Made by a program: the position numbers and the translations under genes
Notes under the pieces: generated by a model
What the model saw: only the letters and a program-made list of their open reading frames with translations
Databases searched by the model: none
Told to the model about the DNA's origin: nothing
Assembly (NCBI GenBank): GCA_965200035.1
Contig: OZ241334.1
Location: forward strand, 1,488,001-1,552,000
Source of the DNA: UBA1952 sp965200035
Lineage (GTDB): Bacteria > Bacteroidota > Bacteroidia > Chitinophagales > Chitinophagaceae
Reading direction: 5' to 3'
Length of the DNA: 64,000 nt
Shown: positions 50,233-58,044 of the stretch, in pieces
Layout: each line of letters opens with the position of its first letter
Numbering within the stretch: the first letter of the stretch is position 1

Positions 50233-52311
50233 ATGACCAAAGGGCTTCAGAAAAAGGGAATAAGCATACTGGCAGCAATATTCATGCTGACCAGCACCGC
50301 GCACGCCCAGGAAGGCCAGCAAAACAACGGCGCACAACAACAGCAACAGGCACAGCAGCAACCCATCATTATCCCTCCAAGACCCGCAGGACCGCACCCA
50401 GCGCAGCGCTACGAGATAGACGCCAAACGCACCGGCACCAATATGGATAGCGACGATGCTCTGCCCCGCTCACGCGAATTCCTGCGCATCGACAGCTCGT
50501 ACTACGTAGGCTGGCTGTACGAAGGCGCCTACAAATACAACCACGCCGCAGACTACATCGGCTTCAAAAACGCCATAGAGCCACTTGAGCGCGCGCAGCA
50601 CAATATGGAGCGCGATTACCGCCGCGATCTCGCTACCCGCACACCCGATCTGGTCGGTTACTTCCCGGTATTCAACCGGCACATCGATTATGCGCGCATC
50701 GTTACCTACCTCAACCAATGCTACCTCAATACAGACCAGCCTGAGAAGAGCTATGCCCTCTGCCGCCGCTACCTGAAATGGAACTTCCAGCGAGACTTCT
50801 TTGATGCTTATAACTACCTGATGTGGATCACGCACCGCAACCGTTTTTACACCTCAGAAAAGTACGCCTTCCTCAAAAACTCGATCAATGAGAATGAAGA
50901 GCTGGCCGGTAAGTACCTCGATTCTGCGCTGCGCCGCATCACCATCAATGCAAAGTTCAATGCGCACATCTTCCCGCCGGGCTATGAGAAAGATGAGCGC
51001 CTCGGCGTGTATCATTACAAAAGCATGCTTTACAGCTATGCCCTCAAGATAGACCTTGCCGAAAAGGCCTTTGAAGTGCTGCGCAACAGCCCCTACTTCC
51101 CGCACAACAACTACGCTACCTTCAAGTCTATATGCGGTGATTTCCGCGAAGCGGAGCGCGAGTACAAGATCGCATCCGGCATAGATGCGGCCGACAAGCG
51201 ATTGCAGGAATGGGTGTATTATACCTCCATCCTGCAGATCTACAAAGGCTACCCCAAGTCGGGCGAGCTTTCTATGAAAGAATGGATCTCCGCGGTAGGC
51301 TCTACGCCCGGCTTCGGATGGTACAATATAGCGCTGGCCAGATGCCTGTTCTACGACGGACAGATTGCCGAGAGCGAGCGCTATGCCGATAAAGCGGCCA
51401 TCTTCAAAGAGCTGCACATAGGTACCACACTTGGCCAGAGCCATTACGACTTCAGCGTACAGCTCAATAAGCTCATGACCGTAGAGGCCCGGTACGAGAT
51501 GAAGCGCTTCGAGCACAACAACTGGTGGTACAATCCCGGCGTGCTTTGGGATATGTCCAAAATCCGCGCCGATCAATACCTGCAGGAATTCGTCATCATC
51601 AATCAGTTTTCGCAGAACCCTGAGCGCGATCAGGTCATCTATAAATTGTTCTCTACTGAAAGCACCGTTAGCTGGGATGAAATCTGGTACCTCATCCACA
51701 ACCTCGGCACCAAATTCTTTATCCGCCGCTTTCAGGAAGAAGCCGCCAAAGACCCGCGCAAGGCCATCCAGAAATACTTCCGCCTTTTTGTAGCCCGACT
51801 GAAAATCGAGCAGGGAGATTACAAAGAAGGCACCGCTATTCTCACAGAAGTGCTGCGCGATCCCAGCCTCGACCTCACGTACGAAAAGCTGTTCATTGCC
51901 CGTGCCTTCCAGGGACTGGCAGAAGCAGCCGATGGCCGCGACAATGATGCGGAAAAGAAAGAATGGCTCTACCGCATGTATGAAACCTACCCACAGCTCG
52001 TACCCTATTGCAGCATGCGAATGACCATGAACCTGCAGGTATCCGGCGCGCCCGATCAGGAAGCAGTGGACCGGCTGAAAGACTGCAACATCAACTGGGA
52101 TGGCGGCAGCAATGCGCCCCGCGCCATCATCAGCTTCAGCAAAAAGGGCGATATTAAGCTGGCGGAATATGCCGTGATCAATGGCAATGGAGATTATATT
52201 GTGCCCAAACAATCTTTCTCTTACAAAAGCTCACCGGGCGGCGGTGTAGCCCTTGCCTATCGCCTGTTTGGCATAGGCGGCGCTGCCGGCCGTAGCCGCG
52301 ATGAGGAGTAA
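50233..52311 (+). CDS. Large secreted TPR-like protein downstream of moxR
   Basis: 692 residues from the ATG at 50233 (MTKGLQKKGISILAAIFMLT, signal ending AHAQ); an earlier frame start at 50212 is not needed. A Gln-rich stretch follows (GAQQQQQAQQQP). The rest is helical with degenerate TPR-type units, for example DYARIVTYLNQCYLNTDQPE, YKSMLYSYALKIDLAEKAFE and WYNIALARCLFYDGQIAESE. It ends in a Gly-rich beta segment (FSYKSSPGGGVALAYRLFGI). Probably periplasmic; conserved next to moxR genes in related bacteria as far as I recall, role unknown. Confidence 0.8.
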   Translation: MTKGLQKKGISILAAIFMLTSTAHAQEGQQNNGAQQQQQAQQQPIIIPPRPAGPHPAQRYEIDAKRTGTNMDSDDALPRSREFLRIDSSYYVGWLYEGAYKYNHAADYIGFKNAIEPLERAQHNMERDYRRDLATRTPDLVGYFPVFNRHIDYARIVTYLNQCYLNTDQPEKSYALCRRYLKWNFQRDFFDAYNYLMWITHRNRFYTSEKYAFLKNSINENEELAGKYLDSALRRITINAKFNAHIFPPGYEKDERLGVYHYKSMLYSYALKIDLAEKAFEVLRNSPYFPHNNYATFKSICGDFREAEREYKIASGIDAADKRLQEWVYYTSILQIYKGYPKSGELSMKEWISAVGSTPGFGWYNIALARCLFYDGQIAESERYADKAAIFKELHIGTTLGQSHYDFSVQLNKLMTVEARYEMKRFEHNNWWYNPGVLWDMSKIRADQYLQEFVIINQFSQNPERDQVIYKLFSTESTVSWDEIWYLIHNLGTKFFIRRFQEEAAKDPRKAIQKYFRLFVARLKIEQGDYKEGTAILTEVLRDPSLDLTYEKLFIARAFQGLAEAADGRDNDAEKKEWLYRMYETYPQLVPYCSMRMTMNLQVSGAPDQEAVDRLKDCNINWDGGSNAPRAIISFSKKGDIKLAEYAVINGNGDYIVPKQSFSYKSSPGGGVALAYRLFGIGGAAGRSRDEE

Positions 52312-52326
52312 GGCACCCATCGCAAT

Positions 52327-53658
52327 ATGCAATCTTCTTCTTCAACAGCAGGTAAGGAAAACAATCAGGGTGGGATACCAGCCGGTCAGCGGCTCAGGGC
52401 TATTGTTGGCGGCTCTGTAGGCAATTTGGTTGAGTGGTACGACTGGTATGCATATTCTGCATTCGCGCTCTACTTCTCCGGCGCCTTCTTCCCGAAGGGC
52501 GATAAGACGGCACAGCTGCTGAATACCGCCGGCGTATTCGCGCTCGGCTTTCTCATGCGGCCGATTGGCGGGTGGATGTTTGGCAGGATCGCCGACCGCG
52601 TGGGCCGCAAGCAGAGCATGACGCTTTCGGTACTGCTCATGTCGCTTGGCTCACTGCTGATTGCCTTGATTCCCACCTATTCGTCCATTGGCATTATTGC
52701 ACCCATCATCCTGCTGCTGGCGCGGCTGCTGCAGGGACTGAGCGTGGGCGGCGAGTACGGCGTATCGGCCACTTATTTAAGCGAAATGGCTACGGCCAAC
52801 CGGCGCGGCTTCTACTCCAGCTTTCAGTACGTAACGCTCATTGGCGGGCAGCTCATTGCCCTTGGCATTCAGCTGCTCTTGCAGAAAGTATTGCTCACTG
52901 AAGCCGAGCTCATGGACTGGGGCTGGCGCATTCCCTTCGTGATCGGCGCGGTGCTGTCGGTAGTGGCATTTTATCTGCGGAGAAGCCTGCACGAGACGCA
53001 GGCATTCGAGGCGCAGAAAGGCAAAAAGGATTCCGGCAAAGGCTCTGTGGCTGCGCTGCGGCAGCATCCACGCGCGGTGCTTACCGTGGTGGGGCTCACA
53101 CTCGGCGGCACGCTGGCCTTCTATACTTATACCACCTATATGCAGAAGTTTCTGGCCAATACCGTAAAGCTCAGCAATGGCGAAGCCACGTTGCTTTCGT
53201 TCTGCTCGCTGCTGCTGTTTGCGCTGTTGCAGCCTGCCTTCGGCGCCTTGTCCGACCGTATCGGGCGGAAGCCGCTGCTCCTGGGCTTTGGCGTGCTGGG
53301 CAGCCTGTGCACCGTGCCGCTGCTTACTGCGCTGAGCCATACCACCTCGCTCTGGCAGGCATTCTTCCTGATGATGGCCGCCCTGCTGATTGTGAGCGGC
53401 TATACCAGCATCAACGCCATTGTGAAGGCTGAGCTGTTTCCGGCGGAGATCCGCGCACTGGGTGTGGGATTGCCGTATGCGCTGACGGTAGCCATTTTCG
53501 GCGGCTCGGCGGAGTATGTGGCGCTCTGGTTCAAAGAGCAGCACCATGAGGCGTATTTCTATTGGTACATTACTGCCTGCATTCTGTGCTCGCTGCTGGT
53601 CTATGTGTTTATGAAAGACACGAAGCAGACTTCGAAGCTCAACGAAGATGCGGGATGA
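52327..53658 (+). CDS. MHS-family MFS transporter (KgtP-like)
   Basis: 443 residues, 12 predicted membrane helices. Metabolite:H+ symporter features: GSVGNLVEWYDWYAYSAFAL, GFLMRPIGGWMFGRIADRVG, LLARLLQGLSVGGEYGVSAT and WGWRIPFVIGAVLSVVAFYL. Of the alpha-ketoglutarate/dicarboxylate permease type (KgtP of E. coli); the precise substrate is not determinable. Starts 15 bp after the TPR-like gene, so probably co-transcribed with it. Confidence 0.88.
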   Translation: MQSSSSTAGKENNQGGIPAGQRLRAIVGGSVGNLVEWYDWYAYSAFALYFSGAFFPKGDKTAQLLNTAGVFALGFLMRPIGGWMFGRIADRVGRKQSMTLSVLLMSLGSLLIALIPTYSSIGIIAPIILLLARLLQGLSVGGEYGVSATYLSEMATANRRGFYSSFQYVTLIGGQLIALGIQLLLQKVLLTEAELMDWGWRIPFVIGAVLSVVAFYLRRSLHETQAFEAQKGKKDSGKGSVAALRQHPRAVLTVVGLTLGGTLAFYTYTTYMQKFLANTVKLSNGEATLLSFCSLLLFALLQPAFGALSDRIGRKPLLLGFGVLGSLCTVPLLTALSHTTSLWQAFFLMMAALLIVSGYTSINAIVKAELFPAEIRALGVGLPYALTVAIFGGSAEYVALWFKEQHHEAYFYWYITACILCSLLVYVFMKDTKQTSKLNEDAG

Positions 53659-53803
53659 TGAATTTGAAGCTGGCTAAATACCTGCGCATTCCGGATAAAA
53701 CTCTTTCCAAAGATGCGGTAAGCAGGATGAAAGCTATTTGCAGGAAACCGGTGTAAGTTGCTAGTTTTTCAAAGATTAATAAGTAAGAAGCAATGTCATG
53801 GGT

Positions 53804-54034
53804 CGGGCGCGTATCGCTAACTGTCGGGTGTGTATTAGAATGTGGCGGGCGCGTATTTCCCGCCGCCGAGGAAGCATTGACATATGGCGATGACGTATTG
53901 TCATCTGTCGGCCTCATATTACGATCTGCCTGCTTCGTATTTATTGCTGACCGTGATGTATTGTCATATAGCGGGCGCGTATTTGTATCTGTCCGCCTAG
54001 TATTAGGGTCTGTCTAATGAGTATTGGTGGGTGG
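53804..54034. repeat. Degenerate 21-bp tandem array, 11 units, no indels
   Basis: Eleven consecutive units of exactly 21 bp, at 53804, 53825, 53846 and so on to 54014. Consensus CGGGCGCGTATTnnnnTCTGT; the GTATT core at positions 8-12 is the best conserved part, other positions vary widely. Units range from near-consensus (53846, 53972) to strongly diverged (53867, 54014). Because 21 is a multiple of three, both strands stay open in one frame: GRVxxxx heptads on plus (53793-54017) and xxxNTRP heptads on minus. No gene is required by the sequence. Confidence 0.88.
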
Positions 54035-54157
54035 CAGGTGTGTTACTGTATGTGTTAACGCTAAAACTTCGAATCGCAACAGTGTCTGTTGGAATTTTTT
54101 TGCAGCAACTTGTTCTTCTTCAAAGGAATCTATAGTCAGTTGGCAACCACACAGGCC

Positions 54158-54249
54158 GCTGTGGGATGCTTCCTTGCGTCAGCATGACCTGTGTTTTGCA
54201 AGAGCCTATTTATTCAACGGGCCATCCTGAGGCACGAAGGATCCCACAA
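54158..54249 (-). repeat. MITE-like ~93-bp element, copy 1
   Basis: GCTGTGGGATGCTTCCTTGC ... CATCCTGAGGCACGAAGGATCCCACA. It is homologous in inverted orientation to 57529-57621. The element ends are inverted repeats of ~29 bp (GCTGTGGGAT and a diverged CTTCnT...TCAnnATGA continuation). No coding capacity. Confidence 0.82.
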
Positions 54250-54515
54250 CTGGTAAGGTTACAAACCGAAACCATATGATTACGGCTTTCTTTTCCTGGG
54301 AATGGGAGGGAGTTGAAGAAAAGGTAATCATGCTGACCATGCCGGTGGTCAGGGTAAACCGAAGATTGCTTTTTAATATTAAGCTAATATGAGCCACCGT
54401 CCCCGCATTCTCCGGAAGGAACAAAGGATGCTGGGCAGGTCTATGTCTGGGTTTGGTTATCATCTCTCACATTCCAGATGTTTGTCAGAACATTACGCTC
54501 ATTCCCCATAGATAC

Positions 54516-54604
54516 TCCGTAGTAGTCCCGTACATACCCCGTACATACCCCGTACATATCCCGTATCAACCCGTATGAAAAACCTGTCCTGTTCCGGAAA
54601 AAGG
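54516..54604 (-). repeat. 100-bp dispersed repeat, 11-bp-unit copy number three (copy 2)
   Basis: The reverse complement of 18523-18622 with one 11-bp ATGTACGGGGT unit fewer (89 versus 100 bp), otherwise nearly identical from CCTTTTTCCGGAACAGG to GGGACTACTACGGA. It lies in the long gene-free zone 53659-54902. Confidence 0.9.
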
Positions 54605-54902
54605 TTGACAGCTTCGGATGACCGGCCCCCACAAAACCGGAAGGTTTTTAAAGAGGGAATCAGGGCATTATTCATAGTGGGAAAATGACCGGAAGGCCAA
54701 TAAAAAAGTGCCGCATGGACAAGTATCGCCTCTTCATCGTACACCGGCAGCTTTCACTGCCGGATTACATCTGTTAGAAACGAACATCTTAAATCTAAAT
54801 ATCACAAACCACCTGCGCACTCAACCGCGCTTCAGGCTTGCTAAGACTTCAGGCTTATCTGCCGCATTATTTCTCTGCTCTTTTCCCCTTTGATTTTCCG
54901 GG

Positions 54903-55106
54903 TTGAAGCACCTGCTTACTATCTGCAATAAGTATTTCCTGCGTGTGCGGACGGGGAGCGGGTTTGCCCGTTTTTCTATCATCAGCCTCAGCGGCAAGTG
55001 GCTGCAGGATGCGGGCTTCCACGCCGGTCAGGTGATTGATATTGCCTGCGAGGATGGGCGGCTCATCATTACGCTGGCCAGGGAGCAGCGCTATTATGCA
55101 GGCTGA
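54903..55106 (+). CDS. SymE-like toxin-family protein
   Basis: 67 residues from a TTG; a GTG at codon 15 is an alternative. The core FSIISLSGKWLQDAGFHAGQ, then VIDIACEDGRLIIT, matches the SymE family (AbrB/MazE-like fold, SOS-induced RNA-targeting toxin in E. coli): the P/S-x-I-x-L-x-G-x-WL-x-x-AGF signature with the V-x-V...G-x-L-x-I strand. No antisense RNA gene such as symR can be recognised, but an RNA antitoxin would be hard to see. Upstream lie several repeats. Confidence 0.72.
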   Translation: MKHLLTICNKYFLRVRTGSGFARFSIISLSGKWLQDAGFHAGQVIDIACEDGRLIITLAREQRYYAG

Positions 55107-55142
55107 TCCGGCCAATCTATCTTTCTCCCGCTAAGCCGAAAA

Positions 55143-55174
55143 GAAAAGGCCGCCAATACTGGCGGCCTTTTCTC
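55143..55174. terminator. Terminator between SymE-like gene and T9SS protease
   Basis: Stem AAAAGGCCGCC/GGCGGCCTTTT (55144-55154 with 55161-55171), A-rich left and T-rich right. It serves both converging genes. Confidence 0.87.
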
Positions 55175-55193
55175 CTTTTAATCAATGCTCATA

Positions 55194-56810
55194 TTACTGC
55201 TTTACAAACTGCTGCGCTGTCGCCCAGCCATCGCCTCTTACCTTCAGCAGGTACACGCCTGCCGGGTAGTCGCCCAGGCTTAGTACGGTAGGTGCTCCGC
55301 CATCGTTCAGCGAATAGTTGCCGAGCAGTGCGCCGGTGATGCTTACCAGCGTTGCGGTAGCTTTACCGCCTGCCCATGTGCCCGCACGTACTACGTATAG
55401 CTGGTGGCCGGCCGGAACCGGGTAAAGCTGCAGGCCGCCCTGCGCAGAACCTCCAACATTGTTGATCGCAGTAGTGGTCACGCCGCATGCATTCCGTCCG
55501 TTGATGGACATGGCGCCGGTGCCGGTAGCATCGAGCCAGGGAGCGAGCTGCTTGGCGGCAGTGCTTCCGTTCTGGTCCCAATGCCCGGCTATGGTTCCGC
55601 CCGATGAGCCGCCGCGGCCATTTACCAGGCAATTGCTGCCTTCGCTGACGGTGCCAACGATGCGCTGTAATTTGTTGAATACCGGCGAGCCTGAGCTGCC
55701 CGGTGCATTGGAAGCGTTGCCGTTTGCTGTCTGGTGGTGGATGACTCCCAATAAAGTATTGCTTCTCTGGATAGTGTCGTACAGGGCTATCTTTTTAATA
55801 TCTCCCCAGGGGTGCTGAATGATGGCGCCTGAATCCCGGCTGATGCCGGTGCCACCGGTACGGTCCCAACCTGCATAAAAGACATTGTAGGAAGCCGGAA
55901 CAGGATTTAGCTCCAGCAGCACAAAATCGCTGCCATAGGCTATGGTGCCGGGAGTGCCGCTTATTGCGCGTATCTGGCAGCCGGTAACGGTCTGTGTATT
56001 CAGGCCGGTCTCGCTTGCTGGGTTGGTGCAGGTCGGCGATTGATAGTTGAAGTAAAATACGGCCTGTGCCTGCTCGGCAGCCGTACTGTTGATCATACAG
56101 TGAGATGCCGACAGAAAGTAATCTTTACAGGCGCCATTGGTTGTGTTGACTAATGAGCCGCTGCACGCACCTACCGATGAGCCGCTTGGGTAAATGTATC
56201 TGGCCACTGCGCGGCTGGCATCTGTATAGCCATTGCCCTCTGTACAGGCTACATTGGCGAAGCAGGACTGCGACTGGCCAAAGCCGATGGCTGTGCCTCT
56301 GTTGCTGGTGCCGCCGGCTGTATTATTGGCGCTTACCAGGCAGCCGATCTCGGAAATGCGTATGCTTAGCTGATTTTCAGTGCCTTTTGGCAAATGGATG
56401 GTTACTACTGCATGGTGGCCGCTTACATAGGGCAGCGCGTAGGCGTGGGAAGTGCTGTTGGGTGGGGGATCAAAAGTGGCTAAGGGCTTATCGCCATCGC
56501 TTGTAGCTACGCTGATGGTGGCGCCTTCCGGCATGATCAGCTCATCGAAGTACACAAGCAGCGCATCGGTATGTACGGATGCATCAAAGGTCATTTTCCA
56601 GAGGCTGCCGCCGCGCGTATCTATGCCCCAGTTGCCATCGGCTTGGGTGAGCGGATGCGCAAGGCGTACTTTGCTGCCTATAATGTTGCTTTGGGAAGCG
56701 TGCTGCCTGATCTCGGACAGCGTAGTGGCATTGTCCGGAATGGCAATGCTGGTTTGAGCGCTGGCATCTGCCATGTACAGCAGCAGAAGCGGAAACAATA
56801 GTTTCTTCAT
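55194..56810 (-). CDS. Trypsin-like serine protease, T9SS-sorted
   Basis: 538 residues from the ATG at 56810 (MKKLLFPLLLLYMADASAQ, signal peptide). The catalytic set of an S1 protease close to lysyl endopeptidase is readable: His in CKDYFLSASHCMINS, Asp in AYGSDFVLLELNPV, and Ser in NAPGSSGSPVFNKLQRIVG. Many Cys pairs suit an extracellular enzyme (QSCFANVACTEGNGY, YQSPTCTNPASETG, VTGCQIRAI). A Por sorting domain closes it (GGLQLYPVPAGHQLYVV ... YPAGVYLLKV ... FVKQ). Expected outside the cell via the type IX system. Confidence 0.9.
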   Translation of the reverse strand: MKKLLFPLLLLYMADASAQTSIAIPDNATTLSEIRQHASQSNIIGSKVRLAHPLTQADGNWGIDTRGGSLWKMTFDASVHTDALLVYFDELIMPEGATISVATSDGDKPLATFDPPPNSTSHAYALPYVSGHHAVVTIHLPKGTENQLSIRISEIGCLVSANNTAGGTSNRGTAIGFGQSQSCFANVACTEGNGYTDASRAVARYIYPSGSSVGACSGSLVNTTNGACKDYFLSASHCMINSTAAEQAQAVFYFNYQSPTCTNPASETGLNTQTVTGCQIRAISGTPGTIAYGSDFVLLELNPVPASYNVFYAGWDRTGGTGISRDSGAIIQHPWGDIKKIALYDTIQRSNTLLGVIHHQTANGNASNAPGSSGSPVFNKLQRIVGTVSEGSNCLVNGRGGSSGGTIAGHWDQNGSTAAKQLAPWLDATGTGAMSINGRNACGVTTTAINNVGGSAQGGLQLYPVPAGHQLYVVRAGTWAGGKATATLVSITGALLGNYSLNDGGAPTVLSLGDYPAGVYLLKVRGDGWATAQQFVKQ

Positions 56811-57041
56811 GTTCAGTTTCTTTAAAGATTTCATAGCGGTTGGAATATGCCGCTGTATGCAAGATGGCCTCGGATTATCAATATGTTAGCGCCGAACCTG
56901 ACGACTTTATGAAGTTGCCGTTTTAAACTATGAACGATCTATTCTACTCAATAAAAGTTTGGGTCTTGTACGGCTTCCTTGGGGGATTTTACATTAAAAA
57001 ATCACCCTTGCCGGCCGTGCAGGCCGTTTTATCTTTATACA

Positions 57042-57476
57042 ATGGCATTCCTACTCGGCTTAATTATCATCTACGCTATTCTCTGGCTGCTATCGTTCGT
57101 TATTCCCGGCACTTTGAGCGATCCGGCGATGCGGGGCGTTATTGCTGCTTCCGTCATGTTTATCATGGTGGGGTTCTCGCACTTTGCGAAGCGGGAGAAG
57201 CTGGAGGCGATGATCCCTGAAAACTGGCCTTACCGCAGGGCTATGAATTATATCAGTGGCGCGGCTGAGATGCTGTTGGGTATTGGCCTGTTGCTTGCCG
57301 GGTCGCGGGTGCCGGCTGCTATTGGTTTACTGCTGCTGCTTTGTGGTGTGTTTCCGGCCAATATCTATGTAGCACGCCGCACGCCTAATGCCTATAATAT
57401 TTCCCGACTGTTCTTCCAGCCTGTATATATGGCGTGGATCTGGTGGTTTTGCCTGCGCGGTCACCTTTCTTTTTAG
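57042..57476 (+). CDS. DoxX-like membrane protein
   Basis: 144 residues from the ATG at 57042 (MAFLLGLIIIYAILWLLSF); 21 codons upstream in frame lack hydrophobicity. Four membrane helices. GFSHFAKREKLEAMIPENWP, then MNYISGAAEMLLGIGLLLAG, and VARRTPNAYNISRLFFQPVY are the usual DoxX-family motifs. DoxX-like proteins are small quinone-linked or stress-linked membrane proteins of unclear role. Read away from the divergent protease. Confidence 0.82.
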   Translation: MAFLLGLIIIYAILWLLSFVIPGTLSDPAMRGVIAASVMFIMVGFSHFAKREKLEAMIPENWPYRRAMNYISGAAEMLLGIGLLLAGSRVPAAIGLLLLLCGVFPANIYVARRTPNAYNISRLFFQPVYMAWIWWFCLRGHLSF

Positions 57477-57528
57477 TGATATCTACGTTTTTTATGTAAG
57501 GAAGTAGCTGCTTGCTGTGACAGAGGTC

Positions 57529-57621
57529 GCTGTGGGATCCTTCGTGCCTCAGGATGACCCGCTGAATAAATAGGCGCTTACAAAACACAAGTCATGCTGA
57601 CGCGAGGAAGCATCCCACAGC
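57529..57621 (+). repeat. MITE-like 93-bp element, copy 2
   Basis: Begins GCTGTGGGATCCTTCGTGCC and ends GAGGAAGCATCCCACAGC. Homologous, inverted, to 54158-54249. The ends are inverted repeats: GCTGTGGGATCCTTCGTGCC...GGATGA against GCTGTGGGATGCTTCCTCGC...GCATGA. Confidence 0.85.
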
Positions 57622-57862
57622 GAACAGATGCTCACCGATGGCTTTGTCATCCCGCAGAGATCCATTCCCTTATCTTTCTTTTCTGTTCTTTTTTGTCAGC
57701 AAAAAAGAACCAAAAAACTGCCGCCGCGCAATGACTGCGGCGCGCCGGTGCCTATCTATTGAGCTTGTGTACTGTTGTAGTGCCGGGCTTTGGCACCTTG
57801 ATCTTTTCCAGTGTCTTTTGCATATGCTTATTGCTATCTCAAACTGGTGAAAGCCCCATTGC

Positions 57863-57891
57863 CATGCTGGCGCGAGGAAGCATCCCACAGC
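57863..57891 (+). repeat. Half copy of the MITE-like element
   Basis: CATGCTGGCGCGAGGAAGCATCCCACAG matches the right end of the 57529 copy. Only one arm remains. The surrounding 57622-58044 has no gene. Confidence 0.7.
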
Positions 57892-58044
57892 GACTACCGG
57901 ATACAAGGCACACAAGCTGCCTGTTCCTATTGCCCGCCTTTATATGCAGATAAGCAGTGTTGCTATGTTGTACGATCCATCTTCTCCGGTTTAGGGCTTA
58001 CCTTCGCACATCTTTTTATTTTACTACAACTTTTATAACCAGCA

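Noticed and set aside
53655..53756. Short open frame MNLKLAKYLRIPDKTL... overlapping the end of the MHS transporter gene
   Set aside because: It has a plausible composition but only 33 codons, no recognisable family, and overlaps the 3' end of a real gene.
53804..54034. Possible CRISPR array
   Set aside because: The units are contiguous 21-bp repeats without spacers, too degenerate for CRISPR repeats, and no cas gene is in the window.
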